Of a DNA stretch of 64,000 bases, positions 50,691 to 59,855 are shown piece by piece (the first letter of the stretch is position 1; every line of letters starts with the position of its first letter). The position numbers and the translations under genes are program-made. Source of the stretch: Lewinellaceae bacterium (GTDB taxonomy: Bacteria; Bacteroidota; Bacteroidia; Chitinophagales; Saprospiraceae); contig JADJFA010000010.1 in assembly GCA_016708875.1 (NCBI GenBank), forward strand, positions 186,001-250,000, written 5' to 3'. Below the pieces are notes generated by a model. It worked only from the letters and a program-made list of their open reading frames with translations, had not been told where the DNA came from and did not search any database.

Positions 50691-52067
50691 TTACTCAAGT
50701 TTTTGATTTAAAAATTTAATAGCCCTTTCAAGTACAGGATCTATATTATTCAAATAGTCGGACAAAGTTTGTTCAACAAATATATCTGGAATGATGCCGA
50801 CACCAACAAATTCTGTTCCATCAGGGTAGGTATCTTGTTTGGTGCACACTCGAGCTTGAGCCCCACCCGGTAAGGAAAAATAATAAGGTTGACCTGTACT
50901 GCCAAAGGTTGGGCTACCTATTTTAGTAAAATGTGGCTGTTTGTTAGCATACACCAAAAAGTCTTCTGCCGCAGAAGCTGTATTATGACCAATCAGCACA
51001 ACGGTTGGTATTTTTAATCTCTTATGACTGGTTTTTAAGGTCCTGGGTGCGTTTGAAAAATCATAGTAGTATTCTCCAATGTAACTCAAATAGGCTTTAC
51101 GATACTCTGCATTGTTGGTAGTATCCTTAGGATTTGTCATTTCTCCCCATGCTTTGTAAGTTGCTATGTGGTTTCTGGTTCTGCTCTTAGAGCCATTCAC
51201 CTTTTTATTTGGAATTAGATATTTAAGGATTTCCAATCCATAATCCCCATTTCCACCACCATTATTCCTAAGATCCACAATCAATGCCTTTGCATTATAG
51301 AGCTCGGGTAGCTTGGCTATAAATAAGGAGTCAATTGATTTGTCCTGAAATGAATTTAATGCGAGGTATACAATCTGATTGTCAAGCCATTTTAGGTCAA
51401 GCAAGTTATTTGCAGGGTTTTTACTTGGATAAATTGCGGTTTCAGAACATTTCGAATGTTTAACCACTAATTCAATAATGACATTGTCAGGTTTTTTTAT
51501 TTTTAAGTTGTATTGTTCCCCTTCAAATCCTTGAAGCATTTCAATTGTTGCAATATCCTCCAAAACATGATTGGTAGACGAAGAAATATAGGGAGAGACA
51601 AATTGGGCTAAATATTCCTTAACAGGAATATTGTTTACTGCTACTATTTCGCTCCCCGGAGGTATAATATCCTTTTTAGAAAGGTTTATGTGGGTTATAA
51701 TAGCTTTGTGTTCAATATTTTCTATAAATATTCGGTAATCGCCAAACATTGTTTTTAATAGTTTGGACTGTATGTTTTCTGGAAATTCAATATTTGTATG
51801 TCCATCCTTAAGTATGGCACAGAATTGTTTCATTAATCGATAATACTCATAGTCATTTTCTGTTTTCTGAACTTTATCAATTAGTGATAAATAGGCACTA
51901 TCCCATTTTAGTTGATCTACTCTATTTAAATACACAAAATTGTAGTTTACCTCTTGCCAAAATTTAGAAAGTCCATAGACTTTTTCGGCAGGGGTTAGGG
52001 TGCTTGGCACTTGTCCAAATGTATAAAATGGAAAAAGAATAAGTACGAATATGAGAACTTGCTTCAT
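50691..52067 (-). CDS. S41-family peptidase
   Basis: 458 residues with signal peptide MKQVLIFVLILFPFYTFGQ. Tail-specific protease domain: KALIVDLRNNGGGNGDYG, catalytic Ser in IGHNTASAAEDFLVYANK, and GSPTFGSTGQP. There is a PDZ-like segment around residues 115-190. Periplasmic or lipoprotein-associated protease; substrate unknown. AT-rich, tandem with the DUF5694-like gene. Confidence 0.88.
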   Translation of the reverse strand: MKQVLIFVLILFPFYTFGQVPSTLTPAEKVYGLSKFWQEVNYNFVYLNRVDQLKWDSAYLSLIDKVQKTENDYEYYRLMKQFCAILKDGHTNIEFPENIQSKLLKTMFGDYRIFIENIEHKAIITHINLSKKDIIPPGSEIVAVNNIPVKEYLAQFVSPYISSSTNHVLEDIATIEMLQGFEGEQYNLKIKKPDNVIIELVVKHSKCSETAIYPSKNPANNLLDLKWLDNQIVYLALNSFQDKSIDSLFIAKLPELYNAKALIVDLRNNGGGNGDYGLEILKYLIPNKKVNGSKSRTRNHIATYKAWGEMTNPKDTTNNAEYRKAYLSYIGEYYYDFSNAPRTLKTSHKRLKIPTVVLIGHNTASAAEDFLVYANKQPHFTKIGSPTFGSTGQPYYFSLPGGAQARVCTKQDTYPDGTEFVGVGIIPDIFVEQTLSDYLNNIDPVLERAIKFLNQKLE

Positions 52068-52253
52068 TGAATATTATTATTTGAAAATGACAAGGTCATT
52101 TAACATTGCCACCAATGGCGGGATTTGCTTCAGAAGTTTAGTGCTGCGAAATTCACGCTGCTGCATTTCATCTGCCCCAAAAATCAACCAACAACCGATA
52201 CCTCCCCACAGAATGCATTCACCGTCGCAAATTTTTGCCAGACCTTTGCCACC

Positions 52254-53279
52254 ATGAAACGAAGATGGTTCTTGCACCTCGCTTTTTGGGTTGCGTTTTG
52301 GTTTATCTACGCCTACACATACAGCCGCTACGACGGAAATTTGGGTAAATACCTCTTTACCGAAGGCCTTGAAATGCCTGCCCGGATGCTGGCAACGTAT
52401 CTTTCGATTTGGTTTTTCGAGCGGTTTTCAGGATTGGGCGGTCAAACGACCTGGCTGGCATTTGGCGGGGCTGCTGCGGCTAATTTTGTTGGTGGACTTT
52501 TGAACAGGGTGCTGAAATTGGTTTATTTGGTGCCAGTTCATTTCCCCGACTCGACGATTGATTTCTGGAGTTATCGGATGATGTACGATGTGTTCGACTG
52601 TGTGCTGGCGAGTTGTACGGCCCTTTCGGCGCGGATGTATTTTCGGCAACAGGCGATGCAACAGCGCGAAACCCAACTCCGCGCAGAAAAATCGGAGGCC
52701 GAATTGCGGGCATTGAAGGGTCAATTGCACCCACATTTTTTGTTCAATACCATCAACAACCTGTATGCCCTTGCCCGGGTCAAATCCGATAAAACTGCGC
52801 CCGTTGCGCTCAAACTCGCACAACTCCTGCGTTATGTGCTGTATGAATCCCAAAAGCCAAAAGTGCCGCTCGACCAGGAAATTCAGCTCTTAAACGACTA
52901 TGTTGCGCTCGAAAAATTACGCTTCGACGAGGGACGACTGACCCTAAAAATGGACGTGAGCCTGGACGAACCCAAGACGGAGATTGCACCATTGCTTTTG
53001 CTTCCGTTGATCGAAAATACCTTCAAACATGGTGCGAGCGAACAGCGCGATGAAGCCTTTATTGAGGTTTCTATTGTACTGAAAAACAATGTTTTAGAAG
53101 CGAAAATTAGAAACAATAAACCCTTCGAAAAAACTGAAAATATACCCGGCATTGGCTTGCAAAATCTACGCAGACAGTTGGAATTACTCTACCCTGAAAG
53201 GCATAAATTGGAGGTCTTGGAGGATGAAAAAGATTTTGAAGTAAGGCTAAGGATATTGCTGAATCAGGAATCTATATAA
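52254..53279 (+). CDS. LytS-type sensor histidine kinase
   Basis: About 341 residues from ATG 52254 (MKRRWFLHLAFWVAFWFIYA); the long upstream open frame lacks a signal. Four membrane helices, then the His_kinase domain with QLHPHFLFNTINNLYALARV (phosphorylated His) and the ATPase part (LPLIENTFKHG, PGIGLQNLRRQLELLY). Partner of the LytTR regulator encoded 52 bases downstream. Signal unknown. Confidence 0.93.
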   Translation: MKRRWFLHLAFWVAFWFIYAYTYSRYDGNLGKYLFTEGLEMPARMLATYLSIWFFERFSGLGGQTTWLAFGGAAAANFVGGLLNRVLKLVYLVPVHFPDSTIDFWSYRMMYDVFDCVLASCTALSARMYFRQQAMQQRETQLRAEKSEAELRALKGQLHPHFLFNTINNLYALARVKSDKTAPVALKLAQLLRYVLYESQKPKVPLDQEIQLLNDYVALEKLRFDEGRLTLKMDVSLDEPKTEIAPLLLLPLIENTFKHGASEQRDEAFIEVSIVLKNNVLEAKIRNNKPFEKTENIPGIGLQNLRRQLELLYPERHKLEVLEDEKDFEVRLRILLNQESI

Positions 53280-53331
53280 TCCAGGCCGAGATCCAAAAAT
53301 CGTAATTCGCAAATCCAAAATCGTAAATCAA

Positions 53332-54054
53332 ATGCTTTCTTGCTTAATCGTCGAAGACGAGCCCCTCGCGGCGGGCATTCTGGAGGACTATGTGCATCAG
53401 GTTCCGTGGCTGCGTTTTGTGGGCCGCTGCCCGGATGCATTGGCAGCGGCCGAGGCCTTACGTGTGCAAGCAGTAGACGCGCTTTTCCTCGACATTAATT
53501 TGCCTGGACTGAAGGGTCTTGATTTTTTGCGCAGCCTCACGCATCCGCCACAGGTCATTCTGACCACAGCATACCACGAATATGCCATTGAAAGTTACGA
53601 TCTCGGAGTAGTGGATTATTTGCTGAAACCCATTGATTTTGAACGATTTTTGAAGGCAATTCAGAAGTTTAAGGTTGCTTCACCCGTCGAAGCCTTCCCG
53701 CCTGCCGAGCCTTGGCGGGCAGGGGCGAAGGCGGGCACTCGCCCTTTCCGTTTTTTCAACGTAAACAAAAAAATGGTGCGGGTGTGGCTGGATGAGATTC
53801 AGTACGCAGAGAGCCTCAAAGAATATGTTCGGCTTTGTCTGCCGGGCAAGAAAAATATCGTGACCAAAATGCAATTGGGTGATCTGGAAAAATCGCTTGA
53901 CGGAATGGGTTTTGTGCGTACCCATCGCTCATTTTTAGTGGCGCTGCGGCACGTGGAGGCATACACCGCCACCGATTTGGTGGTTGACGGCGTGGATTTG
54001 CCGATTGGGCGACTGTATCGGGATGCGGTACAGGATATGATTGCAAAATTATAA
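53332..54054 (+). CDS. LytTR-family response regulator
   Basis: 240 residues. Receiver domain with acidic pocket VEDEP, phospho-acceptor Asp in FLDINLPG, and KP in LLKPIDF. The C-terminal LytTR DNA-binding domain reads IQYAESLKEYVRLCLPGKK and RTHRSFLVALRHV. The linker around residues 123-137 (PPAEPWRAGAKAGTR) is encoded by a GC-rich near-palindrome. Regulated by the LytS kinase next to it. Confidence 0.95.
   Translation: MLSCLIVEDEPLAAGILEDYVHQVPWLRFVGRCPDALAAAEALRVQAVDALFLDINLPGLKGLDFLRSLTHPPQVILTTAYHEYAIESYDLGVVDYLLKPIDFERFLKAIQKFKVASPVEAFPPAEPWRAGAKAGTRPFRFFNVNKKMVRVWLDEIQYAESLKEYVRLCLPGKKNIVTKMQLGDLEKSLDGMGFVRTHRSFLVALRHVEAYTATDLVVDGVDLPIGRLYRDAVQDMIAKL
53697..53736. repeat. GC-rich near-palindrome in the LytTR regulator linker
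   Basis: CCCGCCTGCCGAGCCTTGGC followed by GGGCAGGGGCGAAGGCGGGC. It lies in frame between the receiver and DNA-binding domains. A related CCTG...GCAGG motif occurs at 17970-17981. Confidence 0.6.
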
Positions 54055-54152
54055 GCAGGCATCCGCTGATTTGAAAAACCTCTAAGGTCTTTAGTTATTG
54101 CTATCGAAAAAGTGTTTCCTTAGCACCAAAATTTCCACAAACAGATTTCACC

Positions 54153-55031
54153 ATGAAAAAACAGACAATTATCACCACAATAACCCTTGCAATAGCTGGC
54201 ACAGCACTTTCTCTTCTCGCATTGGCCTTTTCTCCAAAGCCAACCGACCCTGAACCAGCCATGCCCATGTGCCATGACCCCAACTTGGCCATTGCTGAAT
54301 TCGCGGCATTTGCTAATGACAAAGATTTTCTGGACGCACACCCTGCCCCCTTGCCTATCGAGACAGTTCATCAGGGAAAAATGATCGAATTCCCTGTAGC
54401 GGGAGGAGCCAATGGAAAAGCTTTTTTGATGAAATCACACGGCAACACCCAAAAATATTTGCTGCTTTTCCACGAATGGTGGGGCTTGAACGATTACGTC
54501 AAAAACGAAACGGCGATGTGGTGCCACAGCTTAGGAATCAATGTTTTAGCCATTGATTTATATGATGGGAAAGTCGCTACAACTGCTGAAGATGCTGGCA
54601 ATTTAATGAAAGCCAACGATCCCCTCCGCGCTGCTGCGATCATACAGGGCGCGGCCAAATTTCTAGGCGATGGCGCTGATTTTCGCACCATGGGCTGGTG
54701 TTTTGGCGGAGGCTGGTCCTTGCAAGCCGCCTTGTTGTTGAAAGACAAAGCCAAAGGCTGTGTCATGTTTTACGGAATGCCCGAAAAGGACGTGGAAAAA
54801 TTGAAAACCCTCGCTTGCGATGCGATATTCATCCATGCCTCACAGGACCAATGGATCAACGACCAGGTGGTGGCCGATTTTGAAACAAACATGAAATCCG
54901 CCGGAAAAACCCTTGCGGTACACCGCTACGATGCCAACCACGCGTTTGCGAACCCCAGCGGTCAACGCTACCACGAGCCATCAGCCACAGCATCCCGGAC
55001 GGTTGTTAGGGCGTATCTTGCGGGGAAATAG
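54153..55031 (+). CDS. Dienelactone hydrolase family protein
   Basis: 292 residues, signal peptide MKKQTIITTITLAIAGTALS.... Alpha/beta hydrolase with LLFHEWWGLNDY, nucleophile Cys in MGWCFGGGWS, Asp in HASQDQWI and His in DANHAFAN, the triad of dienelactone hydrolases. Periplasmic location is inferred from the leader. Substrate unknown. Confidence 0.92.
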   Translation: MKKQTIITTITLAIAGTALSLLALAFSPKPTDPEPAMPMCHDPNLAIAEFAAFANDKDFLDAHPAPLPIETVHQGKMIEFPVAGGANGKAFLMKSHGNTQKYLLLFHEWWGLNDYVKNETAMWCHSLGINVLAIDLYDGKVATTAEDAGNLMKANDPLRAAAIIQGAAKFLGDGADFRTMGWCFGGGWSLQAALLLKDKAKGCVMFYGMPEKDVEKLKTLACDAIFIHASQDQWINDQVVADFETNMKSAGKTLAVHRYDANHAFANPSGQRYHEPSATASRTVVRAYLAGK

Positions 55032-55051
55032 GGGTATGAGGGTTTTGAATT

Positions 55052-55113
55052 GTTTGAAGCGTTTGAGAGGTTCGAGTTGCGCTAACAATTCAAACCCTTC
55101 AAACGCTTCAAAC
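55052..55113. terminator. 15-bp stem after the dienelactone hydrolase gene
   Basis: GTTTGAAGCGTTTGA (55052-55066) and TCAAACGCTTCAAAC (55099-55113), within a larger imperfect inverted repeat of GTTTGAA-type text. It lies 20 bases beyond the hydrolase stop. Confidence 0.6.
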
Positions 55114-55210
55114 AACTCAAACCATTCCAACTATGTCAACCCATCAAGCAGACGGCGCATACTCCCCGCCAGAAGAAGAAGGTGGTGGAGGTCTTGGTAA
55201 GTAATTTTTT

Positions 55211-56437
55211 TTGATTGCCCTCATCACGATTGCCGGCATCGTGGGCTACAAGGCATTTTTCAGTGATGGCGGAGGTCTGTCGAACCTTTTCCAGGCGCCT
55301 AAAGAGGTGAAAATGAACTATGTGCCTTCAGATTTTAACCCCAATCTGGACGAGGAAAAAACGCTGCGTATTCTTTCACAGCCAGAAGCCTATAGGCAGG
55401 AATTTGACAGGTTGGTGTACGATTTCAACGTCGCACTGCTCTTCCACGTTGCCAACCGGATGGCCCTGCCCGATAGCCTGAAACGCCGGCTTGAGCCAGA
55501 ATACAAGCGTCACCATGAGTACCTCCGAACCTTGTATTTCAACGATTTTGTAGCACTCAAGGACACCACGGCCAACCTTTACGAGACCTGGTACAGTGAC
55601 AATTCCAACCAAGCCGTGCAGATTTTCAACGAAGTAGCGGGCAAATACACCTGCTTTTTTGTGACCCAGGTGATGAGCACACTCCTGCGAGTGAATGGCG
55701 GTAAATTTTTTGCAAAAGGCAAAAACGTAGCCACTCCCTGCGACATCGCTATCCACGAAGGATTGCAGCCAATGGCGGAGCGGCTAAAAAAGAAGGCCGA
55801 AATCATGGATTTCAGCGCCTCGCGCGGATTGCTTAAAGACAAGGTTCGCAAGGGTATCGCTGAATTGGCCACTTACGAACTCCGCAGTCGTATGGGCATT
55901 GACAAAACCTTGCAGTACAAGATTTTTGGCTTTTCTGTCTCCGAGACCGACATACGGGTGGAAGCCATCAGCGTGATCAAGGCCGGGTTCAAACTCGACC
56001 AGTATTTTGACGTGACGCTCAGCCCGAAGCGCGGGACACTCAACATAAAATTGCCAGAACCGACCATTCTCTCTCACGAAGTTTACCCCCGTGTAGACAA
56101 ACTGGATGTTGGTTATTTGGCGGGCATCAACGAAAAGGACATGAATGAGCGCTTCAATGAACTGCGCCGCCAATTCCGACAGGATGCCCTGGAAAACGAA
56201 CATGTATTAGACAAAGCCAAAGCCCGTGCCGACTCAGTGATGCAATTGATGTTTGGCCCCATCGCCAAATCTATCAACCGGAACTACAAGGTGCAGGTGG
56301 TGTTCCAGGATGTTCAAACAGAAATGACAGAGGATGAACTGCGGCGAAGAGGGACAGAAGGGGTGCCGCCGAAGGTGTCGTCACCGAAGCCAGTGGATGC
56401 GCCGGGTAGGAGTAGGGAGAAGGTGTTGGCGAATTAG
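55211..56437 (+). CDS. DUF4230-like membrane-anchored protein, start interrupted
   Basis: About 408 residues from TTG 55211, one N-terminal membrane anchor (IALITIAGIVGYKAFF), then a large helical region and a C-terminal part resembling DUF4230 (AISVIKAGFKLDQYF, LNIKLPEPTILSHEVYP). The natural start is probably ATG 55133: the same frame reads MSTHQADGAYSPPEEEGGGG, then LGK, a TAA, and FFLIALIT. One substitution (TAA to AAA would give LGKKFFL) or a true nonsense change separates them. Function unknown. Confidence 0.7.
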   Translation: MIALITIAGIVGYKAFFSDGGGLSNLFQAPKEVKMNYVPSDFNPNLDEEKTLRILSQPEAYRQEFDRLVYDFNVALLFHVANRMALPDSLKRRLEPEYKRHHEYLRTLYFNDFVALKDTTANLYETWYSDNSNQAVQIFNEVAGKYTCFFVTQVMSTLLRVNGGKFFAKGKNVATPCDIAIHEGLQPMAERLKKKAEIMDFSASRGLLKDKVRKGIAELATYELRSRMGIDKTLQYKIFGFSVSETDIRVEAISVIKAGFKLDQYFDVTLSPKRGTLNIKLPEPTILSHEVYPRVDKLDVGYLAGINEKDMNERFNELRRQFRQDALENEHVLDKAKARADSVMQLMFGPIAKSINRNYKVQVVFQDVQTEMTEDELRRRGTEGVPPKVSSPKPVDAPGRSREKVLAN

Positions 56438-56460
56438 GGAGCCCGATTGAAACCAAATAA

Positions 56461-56469
56461 TACCTTTGC
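56461..56469 (+). promoter_or_regulatory. -7 box of the TIR operon
   Basis: TACCTTTGC matches TAnnTTTGY exactly and lies 37 bases before ATG 56506. I find no clear -33 TTTG at the usual distance. Confidence 0.5.
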
Positions 56470-56505
56470 TGTTCTGTTCCACCGCTCAAACCAAATCATA
56501 TATCT

Positions 56506-57174
56506 ATGGGCTTTGAATACAGTTGTTTCATTAGTTATCGGCATGGAGGATTAACTGAATGCGTCAAGCGCTTGAAATCTGATATTGAAGCGAGACTAAA
56601 AATGGATTCTCCAAAGCCTTTGCCCATTTTCATGGATGAAACTGGGATGAGGGCTGGCGATTTACTTGATCCTAAATTGGCAAGAGTGCTTTGCAAAAGC
56701 GCCGTCTTCGTTATGGCATACCAGCCTACATATTTTGACAAAAATAGCGTTTGGTGTACTCAAGAGTTCGTGGCCTTTTTGGGTCATGAGAAAAGGCGAT
56801 TGGATGAGATAAAAACCAAAAAGCCCAATGCTGCTCTAGATGAATACCACCAAATTATTTCAGTAGCTTTTAGCGATGACCCAAAGTACAACAAAATCCC
56901 AGCGGAAGTGAACAAACGACTCTATGAAAACTGGTCTTCCGATTTTATATCAACGAATTGGAATGATTTTGTAAAAGAGCAGAAGTACCTTAAATTCGTC
57001 AAAACAGTAGTTGACAGGATTAAGAAAATTCAAATTGGTTTATCTCAAGAAGGAATTAAAAAGCTTGACATTCTGACAGAATGTAATCTACATGGTAGTA
57101 ATCTACCTCTGCCCGCAGACCCTCAATGCAAAAAATTCATTAAAGAAAACTGGAAACCTACATTCCCAATATGA
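56506..57174 (+). CDS. TIR-domain protein
   Basis: 222 residues, no signal peptide. TIR fold: strand A YSCFISYRHGG, BB-loop region FMDETGMRAGDLLDPKLARV, and WCTQE with Glu87 in the place of the NADase catalytic glutamate. The C-terminal ~110 residues are a helical extension I do not recognise. TIR domains in bacterial defence cleave NAD+ or make signalling nucleotides. The stop overlaps the next start as ATGA, so the two are translated together. Lower GC than the flanking genes. Confidence 0.92.
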   Translation: MGFEYSCFISYRHGGLTECVKRLKSDIEARLKMDSPKPLPIFMDETGMRAGDLLDPKLARVLCKSAVFVMAYQPTYFDKNSVWCTQEFVAFLGHEKRRLDEIKTKKPNAALDEYHQIISVAFSDDPKYNKIPAEVNKRLYENWSSDFISTNWNDFVKEQKYLKFVKTVVDRIKKIQIGLSQEGIKKLDILTECNLHGSNLPLPADPQCKKFIKENWKPTFPI

Positions 57175-59147
57175 AGTCAGAGAGGAACATAAAACAAGGC
57201 ACAGATAGCAACTTAATTGGCAAGATTGTTACCTTCTATTCTTTTAAAGGTGGGAGCGGACGATCCATGTCTTTGGCAAATTTGGCGGTACTTTTTTCGA
57301 AGCAGAGTGGTGGTAAAAAGGTGTTGATGATAGATTGGGATTTGGAAGCTCCGGGATTGCACGAATTTTTCAAAGGCAAGATTAATGAGACTGATTTGCG
57401 TGAAAAACAAGGTGTTATTGAACTTTTCGAATTAGCCAAACAAAAACTCCCTGATAACTTCTCAGATGACTTAGTGAGCCGAAAAAAAGCCATCAGCCTG
57501 ATTGAAAAGTATTTTGACAAAAACCTCATACGCTTGCAGACTTCAGAGCATTTGGAACTGTTGCAAGCTGGAAAACCCGACCCAGAATACGCGGCCTCGG
57601 TACAGAAATTTGATTGGCGCGACTTCTTTGATACTCGATACGACTTCTTCTCCGCCCTTGTAGAATTTTTCAAAAGTCGCTGGGACTATATCCTGATTGA
57701 CTCTCGAACGGGTCTGACAGATACAGGTGGCATTTGCACTGCCATTCTTCCTGAAGCCCTCGTTACAGTTTTTACCCCTACACGCCAAGGGTTGAAAGTG
57801 ACTGAGATGATAGAGCGAGCCTTGTCCTTTCGAAAAGGCGCAGGCGATATGCGTCCGCTTGTGGTGTACCCGCTTGTGTCGCGGGTGGATGCGAGTGAAG
57901 AAGATCGCAATCGAGAGTGGAAAGAAATCTACACACCGTTATTTCAAGACCAATTCAAGCGACTTTACGGACTTCCAAAGTGCGATCTGAAACGTTACTT
58001 TGGAAAGGTTGAGATACATTATGTGCGCAAGTATGCCTACGGCGAACAGGTAAGCGTTCTTGAGCCCTACGACCTAAAAAACCGTTTTGAGTTGCCTGCG
58101 CGGTATAATGAATTGGCACAAATAATTATCGGGAATTACCTGCCATGGGAAGCTCCTGATTTGCCTGATATTCCGATGACGGATGCAAACCGAGTAGGTT
58201 ATTATGCTATAGAACTGAAGAATAATGGTGAATTTAAAAGAGCGGAGACTTACTATCAGAAAGCGATAGAGATGAACCCGAACCATATACATCATCTGGG
58301 TAACTATGCCTTATTCCTTCATGAAACCAAAAAAGACTATGCTGGAGCGGAAGAATATTATCGTAAATCACTTGAATTAGACCCAAGCGATGCCACGAAT
58401 TTGGCCAATTATGCCAATTTTCTCAAGGAAATCAAAAAAGACTATAAAATCGCTGAAGAATATTATCGAAAGGCACTAAAAAAAGCCCCGGACCATGCCA
58501 ATATTTTGGGCAATTACGCTCTTTTTCTCAAGGAAATCAAAAAAGACTATATAACCGCTGAAAAATATTATCGAGAGGCACTAGCAATGGCCCCGAACCA
58601 TGCCAATATTTTGGGCAATTACGCACTCTTTCTTGAGGAAATCAAAAAAGACTATATAACCGCTGAAGAATATTATCGAAAGGCACTAGAAATAGCCCCG
58701 AACCATGCCATTATTTTGGGCAACTATGCCAGTCTTCTCTATGGAATAAAAAAGGATTATGCTGGCGCTGAAGAATGTTATCGAAAGGCACTGGAAATAG
58801 CCCCTAATGAAGCCAATAATTTGAGCAACTACGCTCAACTCCTTTTCTGGACTGGCCGCAGCAAAGAAGCCGAAGAAAAGTAAGCCAAGTTTTGCACTCA
58901 ATCCCGGAGACCCACAGACCTCCTTCCTGGAGCTTGGTTCTACCGCTATGCTCACATCTCAAAATGGCGAGAGAAAGCACTAAAAGAGCTCCAAAGACTC
59001 CTTGCAGAAGATGCCCGCACACCAGGCTGGAATTTCGAGCCGGACATAGAACTCGCTACCAAAGCCGGCCATCCTGACCCTGCCATGCTGCGCAAGATAG
59101 CGGATGAGCTAACAAGCACAGAATCTGTAACACCTGCAAACAAATGA
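57171..59147 (+). CDS. KGGxGR ParA/MinD-like ATPase with TPR repeats
   Basis: About 658 residues. N-terminal SIMIBI ATPase: variant P-loop YSFKGGSGRSMSLANLA (KGGxGR in place of KGGxGK), VLMIDWDLEAPGLHEFF, and Walker B YILIDSRTGLTDTGG. From about residue 345 there are six TPRs with an unusual 35-residue period (KKDYxxAEEYYRKALEIAPN). An apparent stop at 58881-58883 is explained by two compensating indels (extra T at 58881, missing T near 58934-58935): the joined end reads EEKKPSFALNPGDPQTSFLE, LWFYRYAHISKWREKALKEL and stops at 59147, three bases before the next gene. The ATPase-TPR layout resembles signal-sensing scaffolds of prokaryotic conflict systems. Confidence 0.85.
58320..58830 (+). repeat. 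105-bp tandem repeats encoding TPRs
   Basis: Copies recur every 105 bases (for example GGAAATCAAAAAAGACTAT at about 58427, 58532 and 58637). Inner units are nearly identical at DNA level, indicating recent expansion. Confidence 0.85.
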
Positions 59148-59150
59148 GTC

Positions 59151-59456
59151 ATGAATCAGAAAGACAATAAAATAAGCCAAGCAGTAAAATCTGCCGCTCA
59201 GGAATTTGATCCTGCGGCGAGTGTGGTTTTGTTTGGCTCACGGGCACGCGGTGATGCACGCGCCGACTCGGACTACGATTTTCTGGTGTTGTTGAAAAAA
59301 CCGTTTGATTTTCGGCTCAAATCTCAGATACTCGACCGCCTTTACGAAGTCGAACTTGCCAACAACTGTGTGCTGGGAGTGATGGTCGAAAACGCGGATC
59401 ACTGGCAAATGCTTGAAAACACTCCTATTTTTCTGAAGTTCAGCAAGACGGAGTAA
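59151..59456 (+). CDS. MNT-type minimal nucleotidyltransferase
   Basis: 101 residues. Pol-beta superfamily motif GSRARGDARADSDYDFLV: Gly29-Ser30 then Asp41 and Asp43 as metal ligands. Such MntA-like proteins are antitoxins that AMPylate or inhibit a partner HEPN toxin. Three bases after the ATPase-TPR gene and four before the HEPN gene, so clearly the same operon. Confidence 0.92.
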   Translation: MNQKDNKISQAVKSAAQEFDPAASVVLFGSRARGDARADSDYDFLVLLKKPFDFRLKSQILDRLYEVELANNCVLGVMVENADHWQMLENTPIFLKFSKTE

Positions 59457-59460
59457 CAGT

Positions 59461-59829
59461 ATGAGTTTCTCAAAAGAAGAAGTCGCCCACTACCGCTTGC
59501 AGCGAGCCAAAGAGGCGTTTGCTGAGGCGGAGATCATGCGTGATAATCAGCGATGGCAAATGGTTGTCAACAGGCTGTACTATGCTTCTTTTTACGCGGT
59601 GTCGGCCTACTTCGTTCAGCAGGGATTGAAAGCATTTACACATTCAGGACTAAAAAGTGCCTTTAACAAGGAGTTGGTTCAAGCAGGCAAGGTTTCCTTA
59701 GCAGAAGGGCGGCTTTTCAATCAGCTCTTCTCCTATAGGCAGGATGCCGATTACAAAGATTTTGTAACGTTCGATGAAGTTGAAATTAACGAACTTTTTC
59801 CAAGGGTAGAATCGCTGATAACTCGTTAG
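59461..59829 (+). CDS. HEPN-domain protein
   Basis: 122-residue helical bundle of HEPN type (QRAKEAFAEAEIMRDNQRWQ, VNRLYYASFYAVSAYFVQQG, LKAFTHSGLK). The canonical RNase motif R-x4-6-H is not evident, so it may lack RNase activity or use other residues. Partner of the MNT protein in the same operon. Last gene of the TIR locus. Confidence 0.9.
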   Translation: MSFSKEEVAHYRLQRAKEAFAEAEIMRDNQRWQMVVNRLYYASFYAVSAYFVQQGLKAFTHSGLKSAFNKELVQAGKVSLAEGRLFNQLFSYRQDADYKDFVTFDEVEINELFPRVESLITR

Positions 59830-59855
59830 AGTCATTGGTTTTGGGTCAATAACTA

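Noticed and set aside
54913..55200. 95-codon Arg/Asn/Ser-rich open frame
   Set aside because: It overlaps the end of the dienelactone hydrolase gene in another frame and reads through the hairpin repeat. The in-frame leader MSTHQADG... at 55133 explains the region better.
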